Assembly: GCF_009735645.1 (NCBI RefSeq)
Contig: NZ_CP032550.1
Location: 248,001-312,000, forward strand
From: Microbacterium oryzae
GTDB taxonomy: Bacteria; Actinomycetota; Actinomycetes; Actinomycetales; Microbacteriaceae
Direction: 5' to 3'
Length of the DNA: 64,000 nt
The notes below the pieces were generated by a model. It did not search any database, was not told where the DNA came from, and saw nothing but the letters and a program-made list of their open reading frames with translations. Position numbers and translations under genes: made by a program. Positions 34,827-43,273 of the stretch are shown here, one piece after another; position 1 is the stretch's first letter; each line of letters begins with the position of its first letter.

Positions 34827-35393
34827 GTGGAATGGTTGATACCCGTTCTCGTCGTCGTGGCGATCATCGTCATCGCGGCCATCTATCTCTGGGCGACGTA
34901 CAACTCGCTCGTTCAGCTGAACGTCCGCGTGGATGAGGCGTGGAGCGGGATCACGGTGCAGCTCAAGCGAAGAGCAGACCTGATCCCCAACCTGATCGAG
35001 GCGGTGAAGGGGTACGCCGCGCATGAGAAGGCGGTGTTCGAGAACGTCACGAGAGCGCGCGCGGAGACGCTCGCGGCGACCGGTCCGGCCGAGGCCGGGG
35101 TGGCGGAGAACCACTTCCAGCAGGCGATCAAGAGCCTGTTCGCCGTGGCGGAGTCGTACCCGCAGCTGCAGGCGAGCCAGAACTACCTGCAGCTGCAGCA
35201 CAGCCTCGTCGACACCGAGGACAAGATCCAGGCGTCGCGCCGGTTCTACAACGGCGGCGTCCGCGAGCTGAACACCAAGATCAAGGTGTTCCCCAACAAC
35301 CTCTTCGCGCGGAACCTGGGCTTCGACGAGCGCGAGTTCTTCGAGGTCGACGGGGGAGCGGCGATGTCGGAGCCGCCGCGCGTGCAGTTCTGA
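34827..35393 (+). CDS. lemA: LemA family protein
   Basis: A 188-residue protein with one N-terminal membrane helix (VVEWLIPVLVVVAIIVIAA) and a long helical domain. It carries the LemA hallmarks VDEAWSGITVQLKRRADLIPN and DKIQASRRFYNGGVRELN. The GTG start follows AAGGGGGG. The TAGGAT hexamer at 34793 would start transcription upstream, leaving a short leader, which excludes the ATG at 34797. The usual partner genes (TPM or DUF2207 domains) are not adjacent. Confidence 0.9.
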   Translation: MEWLIPVLVVVAIIVIAAIYLWATYNSLVQLNVRVDEAWSGITVQLKRRADLIPNLIEAVKGYAAHEKAVFENVTRARAETLAATGPAEAGVAENHFQQAIKSLFAVAESYPQLQASQNYLQLQHSLVDTEDKIQASRRFYNGGVRELNTKIKVFPNNLFARNLGFDEREFFEVDGGAAMSEPPRVQF

Positions 35394-35410
35394 CGCGGTC
35401 GAGACGACCC

Positions 35411-35450
35411 GGAGGGCTCCCGCTCAGTTCACGCTGAGCAGGAGCCCTTC
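35411..35450. terminator. Bidirectional terminator at lemA end
   Basis: GGAGGGCTCCCGCTCAG pairs with CTGAGCAGGAGCCCTTC apart from one mismatch and one G-U pair, with a six-base loop. It overlaps the last codons of the convergent gene. Confidence 0.65.
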
Positions 35451-36341
35451 CTCGTCGAGCGAGACGGAGCCGTAGATGTTCCAGGAATCGGTGCGGTACG
35501 AGTAGGTGCCCTCGCTGCCGTCGTCGTGCAGCCCGGTCACGGTCGCGACGACGGCGCCGCCGGTGGCCTGGAACGTGCCCGCTTCGAGGTCGATCTCGGG
35601 CTGCGGCAGCGCGTCGGCGCGGTAGGTGATCTCGGTGGCCTCGGCGAGGTCGGCCGGCCACGGCACGGTCATGCCGCACCCGTCGAGCACCTCGGAGGAG
35701 GCGGCGAGGCACTCGTCGATGTGCGCGTCGAGCGCGTCGTCGGCCTGCGTCTGGGCGGCATCGGTGAACGCGGGATCGAGCTCGACCGAGGCCGGCTCCG
35801 CTCCGACGCGCACCCGGTCCTGCCCGTCGAGGAACTCGGCGGGCCAGGCGGACACGTCGTACGAGGCCGGAAGGAGCGACAGCTCGGCGGATCCGCCTTC
35901 GAGCGGCATGGGGGAGCCGGCGACGTCGATCCACGCGCCGCGTGTGGCCGTCATGGTCACGGGCGTGAGCGTCGGCTCCGCCACCCGCCATGCCGTGCCG
36001 TCCTTCGCGAGCGCGAACCGCAGCTCGAGCGGCTCGTCGGCCAGGACCGTCTCGACGCGCACGTCGGCCGCGTCCTCGGTCTCCGACAGCTCGACGATCT
36101 CGGCGTCGCCGAGGTGCTCAGCCGCTCCCTCGAAGGCGGTCCACGCGGATTCCGGGACCGCGTCGGGGTCTGCGAGGAGTGCGCGCACGTCGGCGGCATC
36201 ACCGCCCGACAGCGCCTCGAGATACTGTTCGGCGACGCGCTCGGCGCTCGCCGGACGGCTGGTCGACCAGAACCCGATCGCGAGCATGCCGATGACGATC
36301 ACGCCGACGACGGCGAGGATCGGGACCATGGGACGTTTCAT
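35424..36341 (-). CDS. Membrane-anchored extracellular protein of unknown function
   Basis: A 305-residue protein with an uncleaved N-terminal helix (about residues 5-25) and an acidic extracellular region. Residues 33-120 (RVAEQYLEALSGGDAADVRA and on) resemble the NTF2-like or DUF4878 fold often found in anchored lipoprotein-like proteins. The C-terminal half has two cysteines that could pair and no recognised motif. The ATG follows AGAGGAGG. It is 21 bases after the YcaQ-like gene and likely shares its transcript. Confidence 0.65.
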   Translation of the reverse strand: MKRPMVPILAVVGVIVIGMLAIGFWSTSRPASAERVAEQYLEALSGGDAADVRALLADPDAVPESAWTAFEGAAEHLGDAEIVELSETEDAADVRVETVLADEPLELRFALAKDGTAWRVAEPTLTPVTMTATRGAWIDVAGSPMPLEGGSAELSLLPASYDVSAWPAEFLDGQDRVRVGAEPASVELDPAFTDAAQTQADDALDAHIDECLAASSEVLDGCGMTVPWPADLAEATEITYRADALPQPEIDLEAGTFQATGGAVVATVTGLHDDGSEGTYSYRTDSWNIYGSVSLDEEGLLLSVN

Positions 36342-36362
36342 GCGGCCTCCTCTTCCGCAACC

Positions 36363-37625
36363 CTAATCAGCCGTTGCTCGGAGAGCGCCGGGATGGCCGT
36401 GGCGCGGCGCGTCGAGCACGCGCGCGAGATCGTCGGCCGCGTCTCCCCAGTCGGACACCGAGAGCGATTCCAGCCCCTGCCAATGCGCGGCGTCGCGCAG
36501 GGCCGCCGCCGCTCGCTCCGCCACCTCGGGCGAGGCGGCGCCCGGCTCCCACCAGGCCGACTGCACGCGCAGGGTCGAGGTCGCGCGCTCGGCCTTGAGA
36601 TCGGCGCGGCCGACGATGCGATCGCCGACGAGGAGCGGCAGGGAGTAGTACCCGAACCGGCGGCGCTCGGCCGGCGTGTAGATCTCGATGCGGTACGCGA
36701 AGCCGAACATCCGCTCGGCGCGCTCGCGGAACCACACCACGGGGTCGAACGGCGTCAGGACCGTGGCGCGGTCGATACGGCGCGGCAGCACCGCATCGCG
36801 GTGCCGCCAGGCCGGGACGGCCCGCCCGCCGCGCTCCCACCCTCGCACCGCGACCGGCGCCAGCTCGCCCTCCGCGACGAGCCGGTCCAGCGCGGTGTGG
36901 ACGGCGCGGCGGTCGCGCAGCCGGTGGTAGTCCGCCAGGTCCGCCGCCGTGGCGACCCCCGAGGCCCGCGCCGCGCGACGCACGAGCTCGACGATCGCGT
37001 CCTCGTGGGGGAGGGAGCGGGCGAGATGCTCGGCGGGGATGACCTGCTCGGCGAGCCCGTAGCGCCGCTCGAAGCCGCTGCGCCCGGCGATGGCGACCTC
37101 GCCGAACCGCCACAGCATCTCCAGCGCCCGCTTCACGTCGTCCCAGCCCCACCACGGGCCTCGGCTCGCCGGCAGGTCCCGTTCGATCTCCGCCGGCCGC
37201 AGTGGGCCGCGCTCGGCGAGCTCCGCCCGCACCCAGCTCACCGTGTCGGTGTTCGCGGCGAACCAGCTGCCCTCGCCGCCGTGCTTGGCCCGCATCGCAT
37301 CCATGCGGAACCGCCACAGCGGCCAGTCGGCCACGGGCACGAAGGTCGCCTCGTGGGCGAGGTACTCGACGAACTCCGGTCCGCGGGCCGACGGCGTCAG
37401 AACGAGGCGGTCCAGGAGACCCGTGTCGTAGGGCCCGAGCCGCGACAGCAGGGGAACGTAGTGCGAGCGCGCGAACACGTTCACGGAATCGATCTGCAGC
37501 ACGTGCATGCGCGCGAGCTCGCGTCGCACGTGGCGGATGGTCGGAGCGGAGGGCCGCGCTCCGGCCAGTCCCTGCGCGGCGAGGGCCATGCGGCGCGCCT
37601 CGGCCGCGGACAGCGCATCCTTCAC
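36363..37625 (-). CDS. YcaQ-like winged-helix protein (DUF1006)
   Basis: A 420-residue protein of the HTH_42/DUF1006 family, which contains tandem winged helices. RRELARMHVLQIDSVNVFAR, SHYVPLLSRLGPYD and RAKHGGEGSWF are conserved family stretches. The E. coli relative YcaQ (AlkX) is a DNA glycosylase for interstrand crosslinks. GTG 37625 was chosen because TAGCGT ends seven bases upstream; an ATG at 37655 is the alternative. A repair role is inferred by family only. Confidence 0.8.
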   Translation of the reverse strand: MKDALSAAEARRMALAAQGLAGARPSAPTIRHVRRELARMHVLQIDSVNVFARSHYVPLLSRLGPYDTGLLDRLVLTPSARGPEFVEYLAHEATFVPVADWPLWRFRMDAMRAKHGGEGSWFAANTDTVSWVRAELAERGPLRPAEIERDLPASRGPWWGWDDVKRALEMLWRFGEVAIAGRSGFERRYGLAEQVIPAEHLARSLPHEDAIVELVRRAARASGVATAADLADYHRLRDRRAVHTALDRLVAEGELAPVAVRGWERGGRAVPAWRHRDAVLPRRIDRATVLTPFDPVVWFRERAERMFGFAYRIEIYTPAERRRFGYYSLPLLVGDRIVGRADLKAERATSTLRVQSAWWEPGAASPEVAERAAAALRDAAHWQGLESLSVSDWGDAADDLARVLDAPRHGHPGALRATAD

Positions 37626-37683
37626 GCCGTTCACGCTACCGGCGGCCCCCGACATCGGGCCCGTGGCGCCCCGGGCGGGGGAT

Positions 37684-37689
37684 TAGGAT
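37684..37689 (+). promoter_or_regulatory. Leaderless -10 (TAGGAT) of the AI-2E transporter gene
   Basis: TAGGAT ends seven bases before ATG 37697 and excludes the ATG at 37688, which it overlaps. Confidence 0.6.
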
Positions 37690-37696
37690 GACGAGG

Positions 37697-38926
37697 ATGA
37701 GCGACGTCCCGCCCCGCAACGGTCGCCCTGGACTGTTCGGCCGACGTGTCCCGGAGCCGCCGCGCCCGCTCGCCCGGCCTCTCGGACCCGATCCCGTCGA
37801 GGTGCCGATCGGTCTGCGCATCGCCACCGCCTACGGATGGCGCTTCCTCATCCTCGCGGGCGTCGTCGCGGTGATCGTCTGGCTCGTCATCGAGTTCAAG
37901 CTCCTCGTCATCCCGATCTTCGTCGCGACGCTCCTCACGGCGCTCGTGTACCCCCTCTTCTCCTGGATGCTCCGGCACCGGGTCCCGCGGACCCTCGCCG
38001 TGGTCGTCAGCGTGCTCGGGACGATCGCCGTGGTGGTCGGCCTCGTGTGGCTCGTCGTCTGGCAGATCGGGGAGCAGGCGGCCGAGGTGCGCGCGCGCGC
38101 CGCGGAGTCGATTGCCGGGCTGCGCGGCTTCCTCATCGAATCCCAGTTCGTCACGCCGACGCAGCTCGACGGGATGCTCACGGACGCCATCGACCTCGTG
38201 CAGGAGCAGGCCGACTTCCTCGTCAACGGCGCGCTCGCGGTCGGCTCCACCCTCGGGCACTTCGCGACCGGGTTCCTCGTGTCGCTGTTCGTGCTGCTGT
38301 GCTTCCTCTTCGACGGCGCGGGCATCTGGCGCTGGACCGTGTGCCTCTTCCCGCGCTCGGCGCGGCCGGCGGCCGACGCGGCCGCGCGCAACGGCTGGGC
38401 CACGCTCATCAACTACGCCCGCACGCAGATCATCGTCGCGACGATCGACGCGGTCGGCATCGGCCTGGGCGCCTTCTTCCTCGGCGTGCCCCTGGCCATC
38501 CCGATCGCCGTGCTCGTGTTCCTCGGCGCGTTCGTGCCGTTCGTGGGCGCCATCGTTACCGGCGCGCTGGCCGTCGTCATCGCGCTCGTCTACAACGGCC
38601 TCTGGATCGGCGTGGCGATGCTCGCCGTGGTGCTGCTGGTGCAGCAGATCGAGAGTCACATCCTCCAGCCGCTCCTCATGGGGTCGGCCGTCAAGGTGCA
38701 CCCCCTCGCCGTCGTGCTCGTCGTGGCGGGCGGGTCGATGGCCGGCGGGATCCCCGGCGCGCTCTTCGCCGTCCCCGTCGCGGCGTTCGTGAACGTCGTC
38801 GCCGTCACGCTCAGCTCCGGATCGTGGCGCACCGGCACGCTCGTGCAGGGTGACCTCATCTGGAGCACGGTGCCCAAGAACCTCCGCCGCGGGGAGAGCC
38901 CGCAGCGCAGAGAGGAACTCGAATGA
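37697..38926 (+). CDS. AI-2E family (PerM/UPF0118) transporter
   Basis: A 409-residue membrane protein with the family layout: four helices, a long helical soluble insert (about residues 105-180), then four more. The C-terminal block LGAFVPFVGAIVTGALAVV is the conserved P-F-x-G motif, and HILQPLLMGSAVKVHPL is the family signature. Members include Na+(Li+)/H+ antiporters and the AI-2 exporter TqsA; the substrate here is unknown. The stop overlaps the ilvA ATG (ATGA). Confidence 0.9.
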   Translation: MSDVPPRNGRPGLFGRRVPEPPRPLARPLGPDPVEVPIGLRIATAYGWRFLILAGVVAVIVWLVIEFKLLVIPIFVATLLTALVYPLFSWMLRHRVPRTLAVVVSVLGTIAVVVGLVWLVVWQIGEQAAEVRARAAESIAGLRGFLIESQFVTPTQLDGMLTDAIDLVQEQADFLVNGALAVGSTLGHFATGFLVSLFVLLCFLFDGAGIWRWTVCLFPRSARPAADAAARNGWATLINYARTQIIVATIDAVGIGLGAFFLGVPLAIPIAVLVFLGAFVPFVGAIVTGALAVVIALVYNGLWIGVAMLAVVLLVQQIESHILQPLLMGSAVKVHPLAVVLVVAGGSMAGGIPGALFAVPVAAFVNVVAVTLSSGSWRTGTLVQGDLIWSTVPKNLRRGESPQRREELE

Positions 38927-40191
38927 TGTCCGCAGACACGCACCCGGACGCCGCCTCCGCGACCTCGGCCATCCCGACCCTCGCCGAGTTCGAGAGCGCC
39001 GCGCGCTTTCTCGAGGGCGTCGTCGAGCACACGCCGACCGAGTACTCGCTGCACCTCAGCGAGGTGCTGGGCGCGCCCGTGCACCTGAAGCTCGAGAACC
39101 TCCAGCGCACCGGCTCGTTCAAGGTGCGCGGCGCCACGTACCGGCTCTCGCGCCTGACCGAGGACGAGCGGCGCCACGGCGTCGTCGCCGCCTCCGCCGG
39201 CAACCACGCGCAGGGCGTCGCCCTCGCCGCGCAGCGCCTGGGCATCCCCGCGACGATCTACATGCCGCTCGGGGTCCCGGTGCCGAAGCTCCTCGCGACG
39301 AAGGGCTACGGGGCCGAGGTCGTGCTGGACGGCGCCACGGTCGACGTCGGCCTGCGCCGCGCGGCCGAGCATGCCGCACGCACGGGCGCGGTTCTCATCC
39401 ATCCGTTCGACCACCGCGACGTCATCATCGGCCAGGGCACGCTCGGGCTCGAGATCCTCGACGACGTGGCGGATGTCGACACGATCATCATGGGGATCGG
39501 CGGCGGCGGCCTCATCGCCGGAGTCGCCGCGGCGGCGAAGGCAAAGGCGGCGGCGGCGGGGCGCTCCGTGCGGATCATCGGCGTGCAGGCCGAGAACGCC
39601 GCGCCCATGCCGGTGTCCCTCGAAGCCGGGGCGCCGGTGACGATCGAGACGAAGCCGACGATCGCCGACGGCATCCTCGTCGCGCGGCCGGGCGACGTGC
39701 CCTTCGCGGTCATCCGCGAGCTCGTCGACGAGGTCGTCACCGTCAGCGAGGACGACATCGCGCGCGCGCTGCTGGTGCTCCTCGAGCGCGCCAAGGTCGT
39801 CGTCGAACCCGCGGGCGCGGTGGGCGTCGCGGCGATCCTCGCGGGCAAGGTCCGCGCTCAGGGCACCACGGTCGCGCTGCTCTCCGGGGGCAACATCGAT
39901 CCGCTCCTCCTGCAGCGGGTCGTCGCGCACGGCCTCGCGGCGTCCGGGCGCTACATGAGCATCCGCATCCCGCTGCCTGACCGACCGGGCCAGCTTGCGC
40001 GCGTGTCGGAGCTGCTCGCCGAGGCCGGGGCGAACGTCATCGAGGTGCTGCACACCCGGCACGGGCAGGGCATGCAGATCAGCGAGGTCATCCTGCAGAT
40101 CTCGGTGGAGACCCGCGGTGAGGAGCACAAGCTCCTCACGCTGCAGATCCTCCGCGACGCCGGCTTCCGCCCGGAGATCCTGCCGGAGTGA
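38923..40191 (+). CDS. ilvA: Threonine ammonia-lyase
   Basis: A 422-residue PLP enzyme converting threonine to 2-oxobutanoate and ammonia. K67 in LQRTGSFKVRGA binds PLP, and GIGGGGLIAG is the phosphate-binding loop. A C-terminal ACT-like domain (about residues 345-422, starting YMSIRIPLPDRPGQL) marks the single-ACT form, which may be biosynthetic with altered isoleucine control or catabolic. The ATG overlaps the transporter stop; a second ATG follows at once. The unit ends at the hairpin 40202-40236. Confidence 0.94.
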   Translation: MMSADTHPDAASATSAIPTLAEFESAARFLEGVVEHTPTEYSLHLSEVLGAPVHLKLENLQRTGSFKVRGATYRLSRLTEDERRHGVVAASAGNHAQGVALAAQRLGIPATIYMPLGVPVPKLLATKGYGAEVVLDGATVDVGLRRAAEHAARTGAVLIHPFDHRDVIIGQGTLGLEILDDVADVDTIIMGIGGGGLIAGVAAAAKAKAAAAGRSVRIIGVQAENAAPMPVSLEAGAPVTIETKPTIADGILVARPGDVPFAVIRELVDEVVTVSEDDIARALLVLLERAKVVVEPAGAVGVAAILAGKVRAQGTTVALLSGGNIDPLLLQRVVAHGLAASGRYMSIRIPLPDRPGQLARVSELLAEAGANVIEVLHTRHGQGMQISEVILQISVETRGEEHKLLTLQILRDAGFRPEILPE

Positions 40192-40201
40192 GCGCAGACG
40201 C

Positions 40202-40236
40202 GAAGAGGGCGGCGGCCGTCGGCCGTCGCCCTCTTC
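40202..40236. terminator. Bidirectional terminator between ilvA and greA
   Basis: GAAGAGGGCGGCGGCC pairs with GGCCGTCGCCCTCTTC (one mismatch) around a GTC loop. It lies between the convergent ilvA and greA stops. Confidence 0.75.
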
Positions 40237-40249
40237 CTCTGTCGGCGGA

Positions 40250-40738
40250 TCAGCCGGTGAACGTCTCGACCTTGACGACCTCGACGGGGATCTCCTTGCC
40301 GTTGGGGGCCTGGTAGCTCGTCTTCTGGCCCTCCTTGAGGCCCAGGATGGCCGAGCCCAGCGGGCTCTGCTCGCTGTAGACGTCGAGGTCGGTGCCCCCG
40401 GCGATCTCGCGGCTGCCGAGGAGGAAGCGCTCCTGGTCGCCGAAGACGACGGCGGTCACGACGGTCCCCGGCTCCACGACGCCGTTCGACTCCGGTGCGA
40501 CGCCCACCTTCGCGTCCTTGAGCAGCGCCTGCAGCTGGCGGATGCGCGCCTCCTGCTTGCCCTGCTCGTCCTTGGCCGCGTGGTAGCCGCCGTTCTCGCG
40601 GAGGTCGCCCTCTTCGCGCGCCGCCTCGATGCGCTTGGCGATCTCCTCGCGACCCGTGGTCGAGAGGTGCTCGAGCTCGGCGGCGAGGCGGTCGTAGGCC
40701 TCCTGCGTCAGGAACGGGACCTGGGTGTCATCGGACAC
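40250..40738 (-). CDS. greA: Transcription elongation factor GreA
   Basis: A 162-residue cleavage factor that rescues backtracked RNA polymerase. An N-terminal antiparallel coiled coil carries REEGDLRENGGYHAAKDEQ, whose acidic tip provides the catalytic residues. The C-terminal FKBP-like domain ends with the ILGLKEGQKTSYQAPNGKE motif. The GTG start follows AAGGAGA, so the longer upstream frame was rejected. It is downstream of DUF4307, the same order as in mycobacteria. Confidence 0.96.
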   Translation of the reverse strand: MSDDTQVPFLTQEAYDRLAAELEHLSTTGREEIAKRIEAAREEGDLRENGGYHAAKDEQGKQEARIRQLQALLKDAKVGVAPESNGVVEPGTVVTAVVFGDQERFLLGSREIAGGTDLDVYSEQSPLGSAILGLKEGQKTSYQAPNGKEIPVEVVKVETFTG

Positions 40739-40786
40739 GGTCTGTCTCCTTCGTGGATGCGCGGCCGACGGGCCGGCATATGTGAA

Positions 40787-40813
40787 GACGCCCCGGCAGG
40801 TCACCGGGGCGTC
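40787..40813 (-). terminator. Terminator downstream of the DUF4307 gene
   Basis: A perfect 10-bp stem GACGCCCCGG/CCGGGGCGTC with a seven-base loop lies between the DUF4307 stop and greA. Confidence 0.6.
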
Positions 40814-40832
40814 GTAGGACTGTCCGCCGATC

Positions 40833-41225
40833 CTACGGAACCCAGCAGGACTTCACAATTCCCGTGGTCGCCTGCGCGACCGTCGGGATGGTCTCCGTGT
40901 GGGACTGCGTCACCCCGTCGGCGGGCGGGTACTCGACGATGCGCCATCCGACGGAGCCGAACTGCTCGTCGAGCGCCTCGAGCGCGCACGCCACCGGCTG
41001 CGCGTCGGCCGACGTGATCTGGAAGCGGACGGACACCTCGTGCTCGTCGTGCACCTCGAAGCCGAGATCGTCCACGTCGACCGAGCCGGCCGCCTGGCTC
41101 ATCGTCGACCACGCGAACCACGCCACCACGACCGCGGCGATGACGACGCCCACGATCCACGCCGTCCGCCGCCCCTGGTGGGGCGTGCGCCCGTAGCGCT
41201 CGTCGAGACGCTGCTGGATCGTCAC
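40833..41225 (-). CDS. DUF4307 membrane protein
   Basis: A 130-residue bitopic protein. The N-terminus LDERYGRTPHQGRR is typical of the family, one helix follows (about residues 22-42), and the rest is an extracellular beta domain. That domain holds two cysteines (VACALEA and KSCWVP) that may form a disulfide. It is conserved beside greA in actinobacteria, with unknown function. The GTG start follows GAGAGGA. A hairpin separates it from greA. Confidence 0.85.
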   Translation of the reverse strand: MTIQQRLDERYGRTPHQGRRTAWIVGVVIAAVVVAWFAWSTMSQAAGSVDVDDLGFEVHDEHEVSVRFQITSADAQPVACALEALDEQFGSVGWRIVEYPPADGVTQSHTETIPTVAQATTGIVKSCWVP

Positions 41226-41324
41226 GTCGTTCCTCTCAGAGAGCGCGAACTAGGCTGGTGACTCCAGGCTAGCCGCCTTTCCCCGGCGCCCCGTCCGGCG
41301 TCGTGCACACAGAGGAGTCCATCC

Positions 41325-41666
41325 ATGTCCGCTCTCGCAGCGCTCGCCGCCGTCACGCCGAGTCCCGAGCAGATGGTGGACCCGGACCTCGTCACGCCCG
41401 GCCCGTGGGGCTTCGTCACGATCCTCGTCCTCGTCGTGGCCGTGTTCCTGCTGGTGTTCGACATGCTGCGCCGCGTGCGCCGCGCGCGCTACCGCGAGGA
41501 GGCGAACGAGGTGCTGGACGCCGAGGAGGCGGCCGCGCGCGAGGCGGCCGAGCGGAGCGCCGCGGCCGAGCGGAGCGCCGCGGCCGAGCGGAGCGCCGCC
41601 GACGCGGATGCCGCCCGCCGGACCGATGACGAGCCCGGCGCCTCGGGTCCTACATCGGGCCGTTGA
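41325..41666 (+). CDS. Small bitopic membrane protein with repeat-rich charged tail
   Basis: A 113-residue protein. A short outside segment precedes one helix (WGFVTILVLVVAVFLLVFDM, about residues 28-47). A basic RRVRRARYR stop-transfer and an Ala/Glu/Arg-rich cytoplasmic tail follow. The tail includes three identical 18-base repeats encoding AAERSA. It matches the position of a small membrane gene near greA in mycobacteria. The 3' end overlaps the convergent TrhA gene by 17 bases. The ATG follows AGAGGAG. Confidence 0.7.
   Translation: MSALAALAAVTPSPEQMVDPDLVTPGPWGFVTILVLVVAVFLLVFDMLRRVRRARYREEANEVLDAEEAAAREAAERSAAAERSAAAERSAADADAARRTDDEPGASGPTSGR
41544..41597 (+). repeat. Three perfect tandem 18-base repeats inside a coding region
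   Basis: GCGGCCGAGCGGAGCGCC is repeated exactly at 41544, 41562 and 41580, encoding AAERSA three times. The lack of synonymous change suggests recent expansion by slippage. Confidence 0.9.
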
Positions 41667-42387
41667 AGGCGGGGTGGGTCGCGATGATGAGCGCGGCCAT
41701 CCAGTGGCACAGGAACGCCAGGACCGTGCACACGTGGAAGATCTCGTGGAACCCGAAGTGCCCGGGCCACGGGTTCGGCCGCTTGAGCGCGTAGATCACG
41801 GCGCCGGCGGAGTACAGCAGCCCGCCGACGATGACGAGCATCATCATGGCCGGATCCGCGCGGAACAGGTCGACGAGGTACATCACCGCAGCCCAGCCGA
41901 GCGCGAGGTACAGCGCCACGTAGAGCCAGCGCGGCGCGCCGATCCACAGCACGCGGAAGAGGATGCCGACGATCGCGCCGGTCCACACCACCGCGAGGAG
42001 CAGCACGCCCTTCTCCGGCGGCAGGGCGAGCACGCCGAGCGGCGTGTACGTGCCGGCGATGAGCAGCAGGATGTTCGCGTGGTCGATGCGCTTGAGCAGC
42101 AGCTTCGTGCGCGGCTGCCAGCGGAAGCGGTGGTAGACCGCGGAGTTGCCGAAGAGCAGCAGCGACGTGGCCGTGAACACGGCCGAGGCCCACTTCGCGG
42201 CGCTGCCCTCGGCGAGAGCGATGAGGACGATGCCCGCGACGAGGGCGACGGGGAACGTCGCCGCATGGATCCAGCCGCGCCACGTGGGGACGATGTCGTC
42301 GCGCGCGTCGTGCTGGGCCGCGTCCATGAGGGGGAGCTGCGGCACGCCTTCCGGGTTCTGCGCGGGCGTCTGCTCGGCCGAGTTCAT
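41650..42387 (-). CDS. TrhA/hemolysin III family membrane protein (PAQR superfamily)
   Basis: A 245-residue seven-helix protein. The zinc-site residues of the PAQR fold are visible: SAVYHRFRW in helix 2 and FHEIFHVCTVLAFLCHW near the C-terminus. RIDHANILLLIAGTYTP is the family signature. The bacterial homologue TrhA is linked to membrane energetics and fluidity; haemolysis is not established for this group. ATG 42387 was chosen because TACTGT ends six bases upstream. Confidence 0.9.
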   Translation of the reverse strand: MNSAEQTPAQNPEGVPQLPLMDAAQHDARDDIVPTWRGWIHAATFPVALVAGIVLIALAEGSAAKWASAVFTATSLLLFGNSAVYHRFRWQPRTKLLLKRIDHANILLLIAGTYTPLGVLALPPEKGVLLLAVVWTGAIVGILFRVLWIGAPRWLYVALYLALGWAAVMYLVDLFRADPAMMMLVIVGGLLYSAGAVIYALKRPNPWPGHFGFHEIFHVCTVLAFLCHWMAALIIATHPAFNGPM

Positions 42388-42454
42388 GATCCGACAGTAC
42401 GCGGTCATGCATGCCGCACAGGGCACCCCCTGCGCCGCGGAGTACGCTCGGAGG

Positions 42455-43237
42455 GTGATCAGCGAGCCGGGAGCAGGACGCGGACCGCTGTACCGTCTCT
42501 ACATCTCGCGGCTGCGTCGTCAGATCGACCAGGCGAAGGTGCCGCATCACGTCGCGATGATGATCGACGGCAACAGGCGGTGGGCGCGCCAGCTCGGCTA
42601 TGAGACCCCCGCGCACGGGCATCGCGCGGGAGCGGCCAAGATGCGCGAATTCCTCGAGTGGTGCGACGACATCGGGGTGCGCGTGGTGTCGCTGTACCTG
42701 CTCTCGCATGACAATCTGCGCAAGCGCGACAGCCGCGAGCTGCAGGATCTCATCGAGATCATCGCGGGCCTCGCCGGTCAGCTCTCCCGCCGCCGGGACT
42801 GGCGCGTGCAGCACGTGGGCAGACCCGACGACCTGCCGGACTTCCTGCTGTCCGCGCTGCGCGACGCCGAGGAGCGCACCGAGGACAACGGCGGGCTGCA
42901 CGTGAACCTCGCCGTCGGCTACGGCGGGCGGCACGAGATCGTCGACGCCGTGCGCAGCATCATCCGCGCGCACGGCTCCGCCGGCGGCACCCTCGACGAT
43001 CTCGCCGCGCATCTCACGCCCGAGCAGATCGCGGAGCACCTGTACACGGGCGGGCAGAAGGATCCCGATCTCGTGATCCGCACCAGCGGCGAGCAGCGGC
43101 TGAGCGACTTCCTCCTCTGGCAGAGCGCTCACAGCGAGTTCTACTTCCTCGAGGCGCTCGGCCCGGACCTGCGCGAGGTCGACTTCCTCCGCGCCATCCG
43201 CGACTTCGGATCGCGGGATCGCCGTTTCGGCCGCTGA
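42455..43237 (+). CDS. uppS: Isoprenyl (cis-prenyl) transferase
   Basis: A 260-residue cis-prenyltransferase condensing isopentenyl diphosphate onto allylic diphosphates. It feeds undecaprenyl phosphate to wall synthesis or makes the short Z-product seen in mycobacteria. D38 in MMIDGNRRWAR is the catalytic aspartate, and YLLSHDNLRKR and RTSGEQRLSDFLLWQ are family blocks. The GTG start lies six bases after TACGCT. Product chain length cannot be read reliably from sequence. Confidence 0.93.
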   Translation: MISEPGAGRGPLYRLYISRLRRQIDQAKVPHHVAMMIDGNRRWARQLGYETPAHGHRAGAAKMREFLEWCDDIGVRVVSLYLLSHDNLRKRDSRELQDLIEIIAGLAGQLSRRRDWRVQHVGRPDDLPDFLLSALRDAEERTEDNGGLHVNLAVGYGGRHEIVDAVRSIIRAHGSAGGTLDDLAAHLTPEQIAEHLYTGGQKDPDLVIRTSGEQRLSDFLLWQSAHSEFYFLEALGPDLREVDFLRAIRDFGSRDRRFGR

Positions 43238-43273
43238 GAGCCCGGTAGACAGCGCCTCTGAGAGAATGGGACG

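Noticed and set aside
29658..37625. An integrated genomic island using the tRNA 3' end as attachment site
   Set aside because: No integrase and no second copy of the tRNA 3' end were found downstream in the window.
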